Assembly: GCF_905171765.1 (NCBI RefSeq) | Contig: NC_053392.1 | Span: forward strand, 414,542,787-414,606,786 | Reading direction: 5' to 3' | Length of the DNA: 64,000 nt | Source of the DNA: Bufo bufo | Lineage: Eukaryota; Chordata; Amphibia; Anura; Bufonidae | In this document: one piece after another, positions 22,001-33,360 of the stretch | Layout: every line of letters begins with the position of its first letter | How positions within the stretch are numbered: the stretch's first letter is position 1 | The notes under the pieces: generated by a model | Database searches by the model: none | Told to the model about the DNA's origin: nothing | What the model saw: only the letters and a program-made list of their open reading frames with translations | Made by a program: the position numbers and the translations under genes

Positions 22001-22474
22001 GCATTCTATCTCTTCCACCCCTGGGGAAGGGCTAGGTAAATACCCTTGGGAAACCCTGGCAGCAGAGTCTTCAAACAGCATAAGATACTGCTGCATAACT
22101 TGAGGCTCAGACAGTTTCCCTGATATGCATGGGGGTGATGTGACAGACCGATGGGCTTGGTTTTCATGCGCCATCTGTGCGCTTTCTGCAGAAGACTGGG
22201 TGGGAGATAATGTGAACGTGCTGGATCCACTGTCGGCCACCCAATTGACTAATGCCTGTACCTGCTCAGGCCTTACCATCCTTAGAACGGCATTGGGCCC
22301 CACCAAATATCGCTGTAAATTCTGCTGGCTACTGAGACCTGAGGTAGTTGGTTCACTAGGACGTGTGGCTGTGGCAGAACGGCCACGTCCTCTCCCAGCA
22401 CCAGAGGGTCCACTAACACCACCACGACCATGTCCACGTCCGCGTCCGCGTCCCTTATTAGATGTTTTCCTCAT
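19068..22474 (-). pseudogene. hAT-D transposase, nearly intact (one frameshift)
   Basis: Two long frames cover the protein: 22474-20699 (591 aa) and 20687-19068 (539 aa), separated by one frame change near 20700-20730. The N-terminus is Arg/Gly-rich (GRGRGRGHGRGG), then acidic. A BED zinc finger (about residues 275-335) shows WHFFK, C-x2-C and a C-terminal H-x4-H. An Ala/Ser-rich stretch encoded by GGC/GCC repeats follows. The catalytic core has DMWTSKHGQGRYISLTAHWV, CDNGRNLVAALG, CLAHVLNLVVQK, RWNSTLHMLDRL and YWVATLLDPRYKD. The end is the dimerisation domain with SVLSERVFSTAGGVIT. Total length, about 1130 residues, is longer than typical ZBED transposases because of the N-terminal extensions. 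A single indel in this copy leaves open that a sister copy is active. Confidence 0.93.
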
Positions 22475-22479
22475 TGTTC

Positions 22480-25400
22480 CCGTTCACCACAATTTTGAGA
22501 ATGGCAAATTTGGGAATAGTTTTTCAACCCAGAACAAAAAGTGTGCTTTTACGGTCACTACAAATAACTTGACCAGCTAAAAGAGTACAGATTTGGTTGA
22601 ATAGAAATGTGAGGCCGGTTTTTTTTGCGCTGTGTGACAGGTATAGGTTTAATCACAGAATTAGACTTGTATCTGCACGGTAGCGTGTGTGTTAAGTTTT
22701 TCTGAATGACACTATCAGCACCTTCAATGTAAGATATCCTTTTTGGGATAGATTTCAAGTAGGCCTCATATAGCAGAAACTAGTTATTTTGAGAATGGCA
22801 AATTTGGGAATAGTTTTTCAACCCAGAACAAAAAGTGTGCTTTTACGATCACTACAAATAACTTGACCAGCTAAAACAGTACAGATTTGGTTGAATAGAA
22901 ATGTGAGGCCTGTTTTTTTTTGCACTGTGTGACAGGTATAGGTTTAATTACAGAATTAGACTTGTATCTGCACGGTAGCGTGTGTGTTAAGTTTTTCTGA
23001 ATGACACTTAGCACCTTGAATGTAAGATATCCTTTTTGGGATAGATTTCAAGTAGGCCTCATATAGCAGAAACTAGTTATTTTGAGAATGGCAAATTTGG
23101 GAATAGTTTTTCAACCCAGAACAAAAAATGTGCTTTTACGGTCACTACAAATAACTTGACCAGCTAAAACAGTACAGATTTGGTTGAATAGAAATGTTAA
23201 GCCTGTTTTTTTTTGCGCTGTGTGACAGGTATAGGTTTAATCACAGAATTAGAATTGTATCTGCACGGTAGTGTGTGTGTTAAGTTTTTCTGAATGACAC
23301 TATCAGCACCTTCAATGTAAGATATCCTTTTTGGGATAGATTTCAAGTAGGCCTCATATAGCAGAAACTAGTTATTTTGAGAATGGCAAATTTGGCAATA
23401 GTTTTTTAACCCAGAACAAAAAGTGTGCTTTTACGGTCACTACAAATAACTTGACCAGCTAAAACAGTACAGATTTGGTTGAATAGAAATGTGAGGCCTG
23501 TTTTTTTTTTGCGCTGTGTGACAGGTTTAGGTTTAATCACAGAATTAGACTTGTATCTGCACGGTAGCGTGTGTGTTAAGTTTTTCTGAATGACACTATC
23601 AGCACCTTCAATGTAAGATATCCTTTTTGGGATAGATTTCAAGTAGGCCTCATATAGCAGAAACTAGTTATTTTGAGAATGGCAAATTTGGGAATAGTTT
23701 TTCAACCCAGAACAAAAAGTGTGCTTTTACGGTCACTACAAATAACTTGACCAGCTAAAACAGTACAGATTTGGTTGAATAGAAATGTGAGGCCTGTTTT
23801 TTTTTGCGCTGTGTGACAGGTATAGGTTTAATCACAGAATTAGACTTGTATCTGCACGGTAGCGTGTGTGTTAATTTTTTCTGAATGACACTATCAGCAC
23901 CTTCAATGTAAGATATCCTTTTTGGGATAGATTTCAAGTAGGCCTCATATAGCAGAAACTAGTTATTTTGAGAATGGCAAATTTGGGAATAGTTTTTCAA
24001 CCCAGAACAAAAAGTGTGCTTTTACGGTCACTACAAATAACTTGACCAGCTAAAACAGTACAGATTTGGTTGAATAGAAATGTGAGGCCTGTTTTTTTTT
24101 GCGCTGTGTGACAGGTATAGGTATAATCACAGAATTAGACTTGTATCTGCACGGTAGCGTGTGTGTTTTTCTGAATGACACTATCAGCACCTTGAATGTA
24201 AGATATCCTTTTTGGGATAGATTTCAAGTAGGCCTCATATAGCAGAAACTAGTTATTTTGAGAATGGCAAATTTGGGAATAGTTTTTCAACCCAGAACAA
24301 AAAATGTGCTTTTACGGTCACTACAAATAACTTGACCAGCTAAAACAGTACAGATTTGGTTGAATAGAAATGTGAGGCCTGTTTTTTTTTGCGCTGTGTG
24401 ACAGGTATAGGTTTAATCACAGAATTAGACTTGTATCTGCACGGTAGCGTGTGTGTTAAGTTTTTCTGAATGACATTTAGCACCTTGAATGTAAGATATC
24501 CTTTTTGGGATAGATTTCAAGTAGGCCTCATATAGCAGAAACTAGTTATTTTGAGAATGGCAAATTTGGGAATAGTTTTTCAACCAAGAACAAAAAGTGT
24601 GCTTTTACGGTCACTACAAATAACTTGACCAGCTAAAACAGTACAGATTTGGTTGAATAGAAATGTGAGGCCTGTTTTTTTTTGCGCTGTGTGACAGGTA
24701 TAGGTTTAATCACACAATTAGACTTGTATCTGCACAGTAGCGTGTGTGTTAAGTTTTTCTGAAAGACACTCAGCACCTTGAATGTAAGATATCCTTTTTG
24801 GGATAGATTTCAAGTAGGCCTCATATAGCAGAAACTAGTTATTTTGAGAATGGCAAATTTGGGAATAGTTTTTCAACCCAGAACAAAAAGTGTGCTTTTA
24901 CAGTCACTACAAATAACTTGACCAGCTAAAACAGTACAGATTTGGTTGAATAGAAATGTGAGGCCTGTTTTTTTTTGCGCTGTGTGACAGGTATAGGTAT
25001 AATCACAGAATTAGACTTGTATCTGCACGGTAGCGTGTGTGTTTTTCTGAATGACACTATCAGCACCTTGAATGTAAGATATCCTTTTTGGGATAGATTT
25101 CAAGTAGGCCTCATATAGCAGAAACTAGTTATTTTGAGAATGGCAAATTTGGGAATAGTTTTTCAACCCAGAACAAAAAATGTGCTTTTACGGTCACTAC
25201 AAATAACTTGACCAGCTAAAACAGTACAGATTTGGTTGAATAGAAATGTGAGGCCTGTTTTTTTTTGCGCTGTGTGACAGGTATAGGTTTAATCACAGAA
25301 TTAGACTTGTATCTGCACGGTAGCGTGTGTGTTAAGTTTTTCTGAATGACATTTAGCACCTTGAATGTAAGATATCCTTTTTGGGATAGATTTCAAGTAG

Positions 25401-27615
25401 GCCTCATATAGCAGAAACTAGTTATTTTGAGAATGGCAAATTTGGGAATAGTTTTTCAACCAAGAACAAAAAGTGTGCTTTTACGGTCACTACAAATAAC
25501 TTGACCAGCTAAAACAGTACAGATTTGGTTGAATAGAAATGTGAGGCCTGTTTTTTTTTGCGCTGTGTGACAGGTATAGGTTTAATCACACAATTAGACT
25601 TGTATCTGCACAGTAGCGTGTGTGTTAAGTTTTTCTGAATGACACTCAGCACCTTGAATGTAAGATATCCTTTTTGGGATAGATTTCAAGTAGGCCTCAT
25701 ATAGCAGAAACTAGTTATTTTGAGAATGGCAAATTTGGGAATAGTTTTTCAACCCAGAACAAAAAGTGTGCTTTTACGGTCACTACAAATAACTTGACCA
25801 GCTAAAACAGTACAGATTTGGTTGAATAGAAATGTGAGGCCTGTTTTTTTTTGCGCTGTGTGACAGGTATAGGTTTAATCACAGAATTAGACTTGTATCT
25901 GCACGGTAGCGTGTGTGTTAAGTTTTTCTGAATGACACTATCAGCACCTTCAATGTAAGATATCCTTTTTGGGATAGATTTCAAGTAGGCCTCATATAGC
26001 AGAAACTAGTTATTTTGAGAATGGCAAATTTGGGAATAGTTTTTCAACCCAGAACAAAAAGTGTGCTTTTACGGTCACTACAAATAACTTGACCAGCTAA
26101 AACAGTACAGATTTGGTTGAATAGAAATGTGAGGCCTGTTTTTTTTTTGCGCTGTGTGACAGGTATAGGTATAATCACAGAATTAGACTTGTATCTGCAC
26201 GGTAGCGTGTGTGTTTTTCTGAATGACACTATCAGCACCTTCAATGTAGGTTATCCTTTTTGGGATAGATTTCAAGTAGGCCTCATATAGCAGAAACTAG
26301 TTATTTTGAGAATGGCAAATTTGGGAATAGTTTTTCAACCCAGAACAAAAAATGTGCTTTTACGGTCACTACAAATAACTTCACCAGCTAAAACAGTACA
26401 GATTTGGTTGAATAGAAATGTGAGGCCTGTTTTTTTTTGCGTTGTGTGACAGGTATAGGTTTAATCACAGAATTAGACTTGTATCTGCACGGTAGCGTGT
26501 GTGTTAAGTTTTTCTGAATGACACTCAGCACCTTGAATGTAAGATATCCTTTTTGGGATAGATTTCAAGTAGGCCTCATATAGCAGAAACTAGTTATTTT
26601 GAGAATGGCAAATTTGGGAATAGTTTTTCAACCCAGAACAAAAAGTGTGCTTTTACGGTCACTACAAATAACTTGACCAGCTAAAACAGTACAGATTTGG
26701 TTGAATAGAAATGTGAGGCCTGTTTTTTTTTGCGCTGTGTGACAGGTATAGGTTTAATCACATAATTAGACTTGTATCTGCACGGTAGCGTGTGTGTTAA
26801 GTTTTTCTGAATGACACTATCAGCACCTTCAATGTAAGATATCCTTTTTGGGATAGATTTCAAGTAGGCCTCATATAGCTGAAACTAGTTATTTTGAGAA
26901 TGGCAAATTTGGGAATAGTTTTTCAACCCAGAACAAAAAGAGTGCTTTTACGGTCACTACAAATAACTTGACCAGCTAAAACAGTACAGATTTGGTTGAA
27001 TAGAAATGTGAGGCCTGTTTTTTTTTGCGCTGTTTGACAGGTATAGGTTTAATCAGAGAATTAGACTTGTATCTGCACGGTAGCGTGTGTGTTAAGTTTT
27101 TCTGAATGACACTATCAGCACCTTGAATGTAAGATATCCTTTTTGGGATAGATTTCAAGTAGGCCTCATATAGCAGAAACTAGTTATTTTGAGAATGGCA
27201 AATTTGGGAATAGTTTTTCAACCCAGAACAAAAAGAGTGCTTTTACGGTCACTACAAATATCTTGACCAGCTAAAACAGTACAGATTTGGTTGAATAGAA
27301 ATGTGAGGCCTGTTTTTTTTTGCGCTGTTTGACAGGTATAGGTTTAATCAGAGAATTAGACTTGTATCTGCACGGTAGCGTGTGTGTTAAGTTTTTCTGA
27401 ATGACACTATCAGCACCTTCAATGTAAGATATCCTTTTTGGGATAGATTTCAAGTAGGCCTCATATAGCAGAAACTAGTTATTTTGAGAATGGCAAATTT
27501 GGGAATAGTTTTTCAACCCAGAACAAAAAGTGTGCTTTTACGGTCACTACAAATAACTTGACCAGCTAAAACAGTACAAATTTGGTTGAATAGAAATGTC
27601 AGGTCTATTTTTTAG
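22480..27615. repeat. 295-bp satellite array, 18 units, with trimeric higher-order repeat
   Basis: The marker ATGGCAAATTTGG occurs at 22501, 22795, 23089, 23383, 23679, 23974, 24264, 24557, 24850, 25140, 25433, 25727, 26021, 26312, 26605, 26900, 27195 and 27490, a spacing of 290-296 bp. Units are nearly identical. Diagnostic variants (a 5-bp loss after GTGTGTG, TAGGTATAATC, ACATTTAGCACC, CAACCAAGAAC) recur every three units, 876 bp apart, between 23974 and 25727. Short minus-strand frames of 60-78 aa in each unit are by-products. The array fills the interval between the 5' minisatellite and the transposase ATG, so it would be in the leader or a 5' intron of the transcript. Confidence 0.97.
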
Positions 27616-27629
27616 GCGCTGGGTGACAG

Positions 27630-28013
27630 GCTCAACTTGCCCCTGATGTAGTATATGGCCAAAAAATATCCACACTATTGATGGTTAAATACACTTGGGT
27701 GACACAGGCTCAGCCTGCACCAGATGTAGTATATGGCCAAAAAATAACCAGACTGTTGATGGTTAAATGCACTTCGGTGACACAGGCTCAGCCTGCAGCT
27801 GATGTAGTATATGGCCAAAAAATAACCAGACTGTTGATGGTTAAATGCACTTCGGTGACACAGGCTCAGCTTGCAGCTGATGTAGTATATGGCCAAAAAA
27901 TAACCAGACTGTTGATGGTTAAATGCACTTCGGTGACACAGGCTCAGCCTGCAGCTGATGTAGGATATAGCAAAAAATAACCACACTATTGATGGTTAAA
28001 TACACTTGGTGAT
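27630..28013. repeat. 78-bp minisatellite, about five units
   Basis: ATGGTTAAAT recurs at 27681, 27759, 27837, 27915 and 27992. Each unit includes TGACACAGGCTCAGC and GATGTAGTATATGGCC. The period is 26 codons, so both strands stay open for about 100 codons across the array. This is an arithmetic effect, not evidence of a protein. The array is unrelated in sequence to the adjoining 295-bp satellite. Confidence 0.93.
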
Positions 28014-28239
28014 AGCTTGTGCTGGCGCACCACAAGCCACAAAATGGCCGCCGATCACCCCAGAAAAAAGTGATCTAAAAACGCTCTGGGCAGCCTCAAA
28101 AAAGTGAGCAAGTCGATATTAGCACTTCAATGATCCACAGCTGCAGAACGATCACAGAATGAAGTCTTTTGGAGGAGTTAATCTGCCTAATCTCGCCCTA
28201 ATGTCGCAGCAGCAACCTCTCCCTATGCTTGAATCAGCA

Positions 28240-28340
28240 GAGTGACGTGCAGCGCTACGTGACCGAAGCTTATATAGAGGCTGGGTCACATGCTGCACTG
28301 GCCAATCACAGCCATGCCAATAGTAGGCAAGGCTGTGATG
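28240..28340 (-). promoter_or_regulatory. Putative hAT-D promoter
   Basis: On the minus strand CTATATAAGC (28268-28277) is preceded upstream by ATTGGCCAG/CCAAT-type boxes near 28300-28310 and 28370. It lies about 260 bp inside the 5' terminus and points at the transposase, which begins 5.8 kb downstream across both arrays. That distance suggests a long leader or a spliced first exon. No splice site was established. Confidence 0.55.
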
Positions 28341-28531
28341 GCCTCTTGGGGCAAGTAGTATGACGCTTGTTGATTGGCTGCTTTGCAGCCTTTCAAAAAG
28401 CGCCAAGAAAGCGCCGAACACCGAACCCGAACACAGACTTTTACGAAAATGTTCGGGTTCAGGTCCGTGTCACGGACACCCCAAAATTCGGTACGAACCC
28501 GAACTATACAGTTCGGGTTCGCTCATCCCTA

Positions 28532-28790
28532 GTTCTAAAGCCTTTTTTGTTGTGTATTAGTGGCAAAAGTAAAATATATTTGCCATTCAGCGGTGCAGTT
28601 ATATGTTCTAAAGCCCTGTTTTGTGTGTATTAGTGGGGGGAAAAGGGCTTTTTAGCCATTGTGTGGTGAAGTGAGAAAATTACAGACTTTTTTGGGTTGT
28701 TTTACTCTCCTTTTTATTTATTTATTTGATCTAACAGTATGTCAGACAGAGAAGTGCCAGGACAAGCACAGGGGAGTCGCAGAGGCCTAA
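28532..28790 (+). repeat. hAT-C leader tandem repeats (resuming after hAT-D)
   Basis: Units of about 80-145 bp built from GCGGTGCAGTTAT, GTTCTAAAGC, GTATTAGTGG and AAAGGGCTTTTTAGCC occur both left (about 17100-17281) and right (28532-28700) of hAT-D. This shows the leader was one block before the insertion. The hAT-C N-terminal frame follows. Confidence 0.75.
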
Positions 28791-31700
28791 ATGTTTCTGG
28801 CAAAGCATAGAGTAAGGGGCCGTGGCAGCAGGGGTCACTTCGAGAGGCCTGAGCTCCCAGTGTCAGCTAGCGGGTGTGTCGTGACCAGCAACCCAGTGGT
28901 TCTTGAATGGCTGACTCAATCGCAAGTGACATCAAACACCCCTAGCCAAGAGTTAGTGGGTTTGTCAGACACAACTCTTAGTTGGCATGGCGCGGGAGCA
29001 GACCCTGTGCCCTCACTTGTCCTCAACCTGCCTCTGTCCTTTTCTGTTTCCTCAGCCAGAGAAGTATTGTATGCTGTGGGCTCAGCTCCACTATATAGTG
29101 AGGAAGAGCTACTAGAAGACAGTCAGCAGCTACTGGCAAGCCAAGATGTGGAGGAGACATCCGCCTCTTCCTCTGGCAGGCGGGCAAGTAGTGATGAAAA
29201 GAGTGGCGTGGGAGCTGGTGTTGTGAGCAGTCAGACTCTTGACCCAGAGACAGTTGAGGAGGACATCAGTGACATGCAAACAGTACTCGATGATGATGAT
29301 GTAGCTGATCGCACTTGGGAGTCGGGTAAAAAAGGGGCTTCATCATGAGAAGAGGGTGGCAGTTTGCCCGTGAGGCAGCGGCGGAGCCAGAAAGTCATTA
29401 GCATGTCCAGGAGTCAGCAGGGTGGCAGCAGTGGGAGGTCCGGAGCCAAATTTGCCTGGGGTAGACCACCCGCTTCGCAGGACCCTACCTGCCCGGGAAG
29501 TAGTGGTGCACGGGTTCACAGAGGCAGTGGCAGTAGCAGTCAGTCAGTGCATAGTGTTGGGGGTAAAACTCACCACTGAGGAAGGGGTCATTCAGAAACC
29601 CCAAAACGTGTATGGTTTATACCTTGTACCGGCATGCTGGCATAGCGGTTCCCCTGAATTCTAAATTTGAACGGCCATGTTGGAGACCGGTGATCGCTAA
29701 AGGATCCTCCGTCCAAAAGTTCCAGTCACATGAGCTTCAGCAAGACATGCGAGCGGACATTCAGTTGGCGTCTGTTTCATTATGAACATTTTAAGTCTCC
29801 GTAAGGATAAGAAGACACCAGCTGGACATAGGTAAAAGTGGTACAGTTGCGTTTAGTAGGTGGGATGCCACCTTGACATAATATCGCACTGTGTCTGTTT
29901 GATACCTCAAGTTCCTGTGACTGTTTGCTTATGCTTTGTCTGCCTGATACCTCTGGTAGGAGCAATATATGAGACTGATCACCTTGTAAAAGTCGAACGC
30001 AACTGCTTGAAAGGGTGATTTCAGCAAGTAATATAACAAACCATCCGATTGCGGTTTCACATTGCAGTACATTCGGACCCTTTGATGAATATCAACTGAT
30101 TGCAGTCTCTTATGATTTATACCCATTGCTGCTATTCTGTGTATTTAATGCGTTTTATACCCATTTCTGCTATTTTGTGTATTTAATGCTGCTTACTGTA
30201 TTTTTAAACAATTATTTTATACACTGCCATTTTAGGGAGTACAATCTCCATTCAATAGATATCTCGTTTTGATTCCATATCTGAGTGCCTGGTCCTATAT
30301 TTATTGTTGTATTTCTTGCTTTCTGTGACTGGGTGGGTCACAAGGACCAAGAGCACATTATCCTGATAACTCAGCTGTAGTGATCCACAGTCATTTGCCT
30401 TGGGGGTAAAATTACCTACTCGGCGGTGTGGCAGTTTTTTGTTAAGCCGCTGGAGGAGGTGAACATAGCCATATGTAGAATCTGTGGGCAGAAGTTGAAG
30501 CTTGGCCTGGGTGCCAATGTTGGCATCACAGCCCTGCGTCAACATATGCCACGTCACCATAAAGTGGCCTGGGAGAACCGTGGCTTTGATGTGGTGGTCC
30601 AGCCTGCTGCAGCAACCACTGCATCACCCAGTGGCACGCAGCTGATTTCAGGCAGTCAAGGCTCAACCATCTCAGCCAAAGCAAGCTGTCCTTCCCATCA
30701 TCTTCTGGTCCTGATGGTCCTGCTCCTCGCCCTTCCTACTCCTCGTCAGTCATTCCATTACCAATCGATCACCGAAACGATTGCCAAGAGACAACAGTAT
30801 ACGTGCACTCATCCAACGGCGCAGAAGCTGAACGTGCTCCTGTCCAAGTTGCTGGTGCTGCAGTCCCTCCCTTTCCAAATGGTGGACTCTGCTCCTTTCA
30901 AAGAACTTATAGTCTGTGCCGTGCCGAGCCGAGGTGGAGAGTTCCAAACCGTCATTTCTTTGCCAAAAAGGCAGTACCAGCCCTGCACACACATGTTGAA
31001 CAGAAGGTGGACCAGTCCTTAAGCCTGTTGGTGTCTGCCAAAGTGCACGGCAGTGCCCATGTGTGTAGCTGTAACTACATATACATATGTCCTCTACGGC
31101 CCACTGGGTTAATGTGGTTCTTGCACAGCCACACCAGCAAATTGGCTAGGTGATGCCGCTTCTGCCTCCACATTCTCACGCTGTTGGTCCTGCGACAATG
31201 TCCTCCTCTGCCTCTTCATCCTCCACTGTGTCCTCAGCCTCCACTGCAGGGACAATTCACAGTGCCCCTCCAGCACACGACATGTGCATGGCATAGCGGT
31301 GTCATGCTGTTCTGCACCTCATTTGCCTGGGCGAATTGAGTCACCCATGGGAGGAACTGCTCTGTGTTCTTCATCAAGAAATCGAATCCTGGCTTTCTCC
31401 GCGACAACTCAAAATCGGAACCATGGTGATCGACAATGGGAAGAACATAGTGTCTGCACTGCGTCAAGGAGGCTGAGCCATGTGCCCTGCATGGCACACA
31501 TGTTCAATCTGGTTGTCAAGCGGTTCCTGAAGTCTTCCACCCATCTGCAAGACATTCTAAATATGGCTAGGAAACTTAGCATGCACTTCAGCCACTCGTA
31601 CACCGCAAAGCACACCCTCCTTGATCTGTAGCAGCAGAACGGCATACCCCAACATAGACTGATATGCAACGTTTCCACCTGTTAGAATTCCAACCTCAAT

Positions 31701-32905
31701 ATGTTGGACCGAATATACGAACAGAGAAAGGCTGTAAACTATTTCTTGATGACCCAAGCGGACAGGGTCTGTGTAATTTCAATGTCAGCCAGTGGCAGCT
31801 CATGCCTGACACCTGCCGTTTGCTCAGGCCCTTTGAGGAGGCCACGTTATTTGTCAGGCGCCAGGACTACAGGATGAACAATATCATTCCACTGTTTCAT
31901 GTTCTGGAACAGATGCTGGTAAATCTGGCTAGTCAGGGGACTGGAGACATGGTGCCTTGATCTGACGGCCACATGAGCTCTGTGGGGACTGAACTGGAGG
32001 AGGAGGAGTAAGAGGACATTGGAGCACAAGCAATATGTAGCGAATTTGGTGTTTTTTTCTACAGACTTGACTGGAGCGGAGGAGCAGGACCAGCCAGAGG
32101 AGCTACAGGGCGATGAGGAAGATGAGGCAGAGGACACAGACACACCATGGCAGTATGCAGTGAAAATGGTGACAGGGAGGCCCTCCGAGTCACTTGCACA
32201 AATGACCAAATGCATGCCCACTTGCTTGCGTAATGACAGCCGAATTGTCATCCTTCGGCAGAGGGATGACTTCTGGCTCTCCACCTTGTTGGATCCTCGC
32301 TACCGGTCCAAAATGGGGGCCTTTTTTACACCCGCTTAGAGGGAGGACAAACTGAACTAATATAGAGATATCCTATGTAGTCAGTTGGCCACTGCCGATC
32401 TGCACCATGTTCCATCCTCTCAGAGGTCTGACTGGGGCCCTCTGAGCTCACGTTCCTCTGCATAGCTGCCATAGGGTGGGGAGGTAGGAGCAGTTCCAGC
32501 TTCATCAGCAGCAACTTGAGTCTAGAGTCACTGAGGAGCAGCTTTCTTCACCCGCCTTGTAAAGAAACTTATCGCCAGCAGCAGCTAGACCTGGAGCAGG
32601 ACCTGAACCAGCAGGTGGTGGCATACTTGAACAGCACCCTGCAAACCCACATTGAAGATCCGCTGGACTACTGGGCAGCCAAACTGCATTTGTGGCCGCA
32701 ACTGGCAGAGTTTTTCCTGGAAAAGATGTCCTTCCCGGTCAGTAGTGTGGCACCAGAGCGGGTGTTTAGTGTTGCGGGAGCTATAGTTACCCCAAAAAGA
32801 ACTCGCCTGTTCACCCAAAATATGGAGAGATTGACTTTTGTCAAGATGAATCAGGTGTGCATCAGCCAGGATTTCCACCCACCAATGCCTGATGCATCAG
32901 ACTAG
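28791..32905 (+). pseudogene. hAT-C transposase, heavily broken
   Basis: In order: an N-terminal acidic/Ser-rich region (28791-29348, with EEELLEDSQQLL); an insertion at 29576-30398; a BED finger (30426-30570) with WQFFV, CRICGQ and HMPRHH; and PFQMVDSAPFKEL, the start of the catalytic part. Scattered core blocks follow: SHVPCMAHMFNLVVKRFL at about 31470, a FEEATLFVRR region at 31830, and FWLSTLLDPRYRSKM at about 32270. The dimerisation domain (32516-32905) has SVAPERVFSVAGAIVTPKRTRL. At least five frame changes or stops separate these pieces. It is the same class of protein as hAT-A and hAT-D but older in decay. Confidence 0.88.
29576..30398. mobile_element. Unclassified retroposon-like insertion in hAT-C
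   Basis: About 820 bp separates the hAT-C N-terminal region from its BED finger. It is bracketed by TTGGGGGTAAAA at 29558-29569 and again at about 30399-30410, a direct repeat of 12-13 bp typical of target-primed insertions. The insert begins with CTGAGGAAGGGGT, a loop, ACCCCAAAAC, that is, a 5-bp stem framed by a CUGAnGA-like sequence. It continues as non-coding DNA with two near-identical CCCATT(G/T)CTGCTATT(C/T)TGTGTATTTAATG units at 30120-30190. Family not recognised. Confidence 0.55.
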
Positions 32906-33019
32906 ATCATCCATGGTACCACAGCAACACTTTGACAAAAGAGACCGGTTTCTTCTGGCTACCTGCCTCAGCTACTATTCTGATGCTGCCACCCGCCTGA
33001 TCCCACACATCTGATGCCA

Positions 33020-33360
33020 AGTGCTCCTTCTTTCACACACCATCTTCAGCTGGTACTGGTATTGCCACCCACCTCCATACTATGTCACCTTGCCACTCTA
33101 TGGTCTCCTGCTGCTGCCACCTCCACACTATGTCACCTTGCCACTCTGTGGTCCTCTGATGCTGCTGCCGCCACCTCCACACTGTGATTGTGCCACGTTG
33201 TGACCTCCTCCTGATGCTGCATGTTGCCGCCACTTCCACACTCTGTGGCGTTCTGATGCTGCTGCTGCCACCTCCACACTGTCATTGTACCACTCTGTGG
33301 CTTCCTCCTCACCACTATGCCATAGGGCCACTCTGTGGACTTTTCATGCTGTTCCCACCC
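33020..33360 (+). repeat. Degenerate C-rich minisatellite in hAT-C 3' region
   Basis: Repeated units of about 50-60 bp are built on CTGCTGCCACCTCCACACT, then a TGTCACCTTGCCACTCT-type half and a GTGGTCTCCTGATG-type half. About five to six copies are present, increasingly degenerate to the right. It follows the transposase stop and belongs to the 3' non-coding part. Confidence 0.75.

Larger units (their letters stand above)
17282..28531 (-). mobile_element. hAT-D: 11.25-kb hAT transposon carrying three satellite arrays
   Basis: The left end is TAGAGTTGAGCGAACAC (17282). The reverse complement of the right end is TAGGGATGAGCGAACCC (ending 28531). Both sides are flanked by a perfect 8-bp duplication GTTCTAAA (17274-17281 and 28532-28539). 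Both subterminal regions are crowded with CGAACCC/GGGTTCG motifs. In transcription order (minus strand) it contains a TATA promoter near 28270, a 78-bp minisatellite, a 295-bp satellite, a 1130-residue transposase with one frameshift, and a 141-bp satellite. hAT elements are usually 2.5-5 kb. Here about 6.9 kb is satellite. Perfect duplication and a nearly open transposase suggest a fairly recent insertion. Confidence 0.93.
16565..33360 (+). mobile_element. hAT-C DNA transposon, split by hAT-D and by a retroposon; right end not found
   Basis: The left end is TAGAGATGAGCGACTCG at 16565, preceded by a candidate 8-bp target ATTACATT. A promoter, a leader with tandem repeats and a broken transposase on the plus strand (28791-32905) follow. 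A degenerate 3' minisatellite lies at 33020-33360. hAT-D (17282-28531) landed in the leader, and the leader resumes seamlessly at 28532 with the duplicated GTTCTAAA. No matching right terminus (TCGCTCATCTCTA plus ATTACATT) was seen downstream, so the end coordinate is only the last part I can assign. Confidence 0.75.

Noticed and set aside
22558..27453. Repeated minus-strand open frames of 60-78 aa (MKSIPKRISYIEGADSV type)
   Set aside because: They occur once per 295-bp satellite unit, are interrupted by indels in many units and have no start context or domain. They are by-products of the array.
27675..27986. Open frames on both strands of the 78-bp minisatellite
   Set aside because: A 78-bp period keeps all frames in phase; both strands being open shows that it is arithmetic.
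17590..28013. Possible CRISPR-like array (regular repeats)
   Set aside because: Units are contiguous near-identical tandem repeats without unique spacers, in a eukaryotic transposon.
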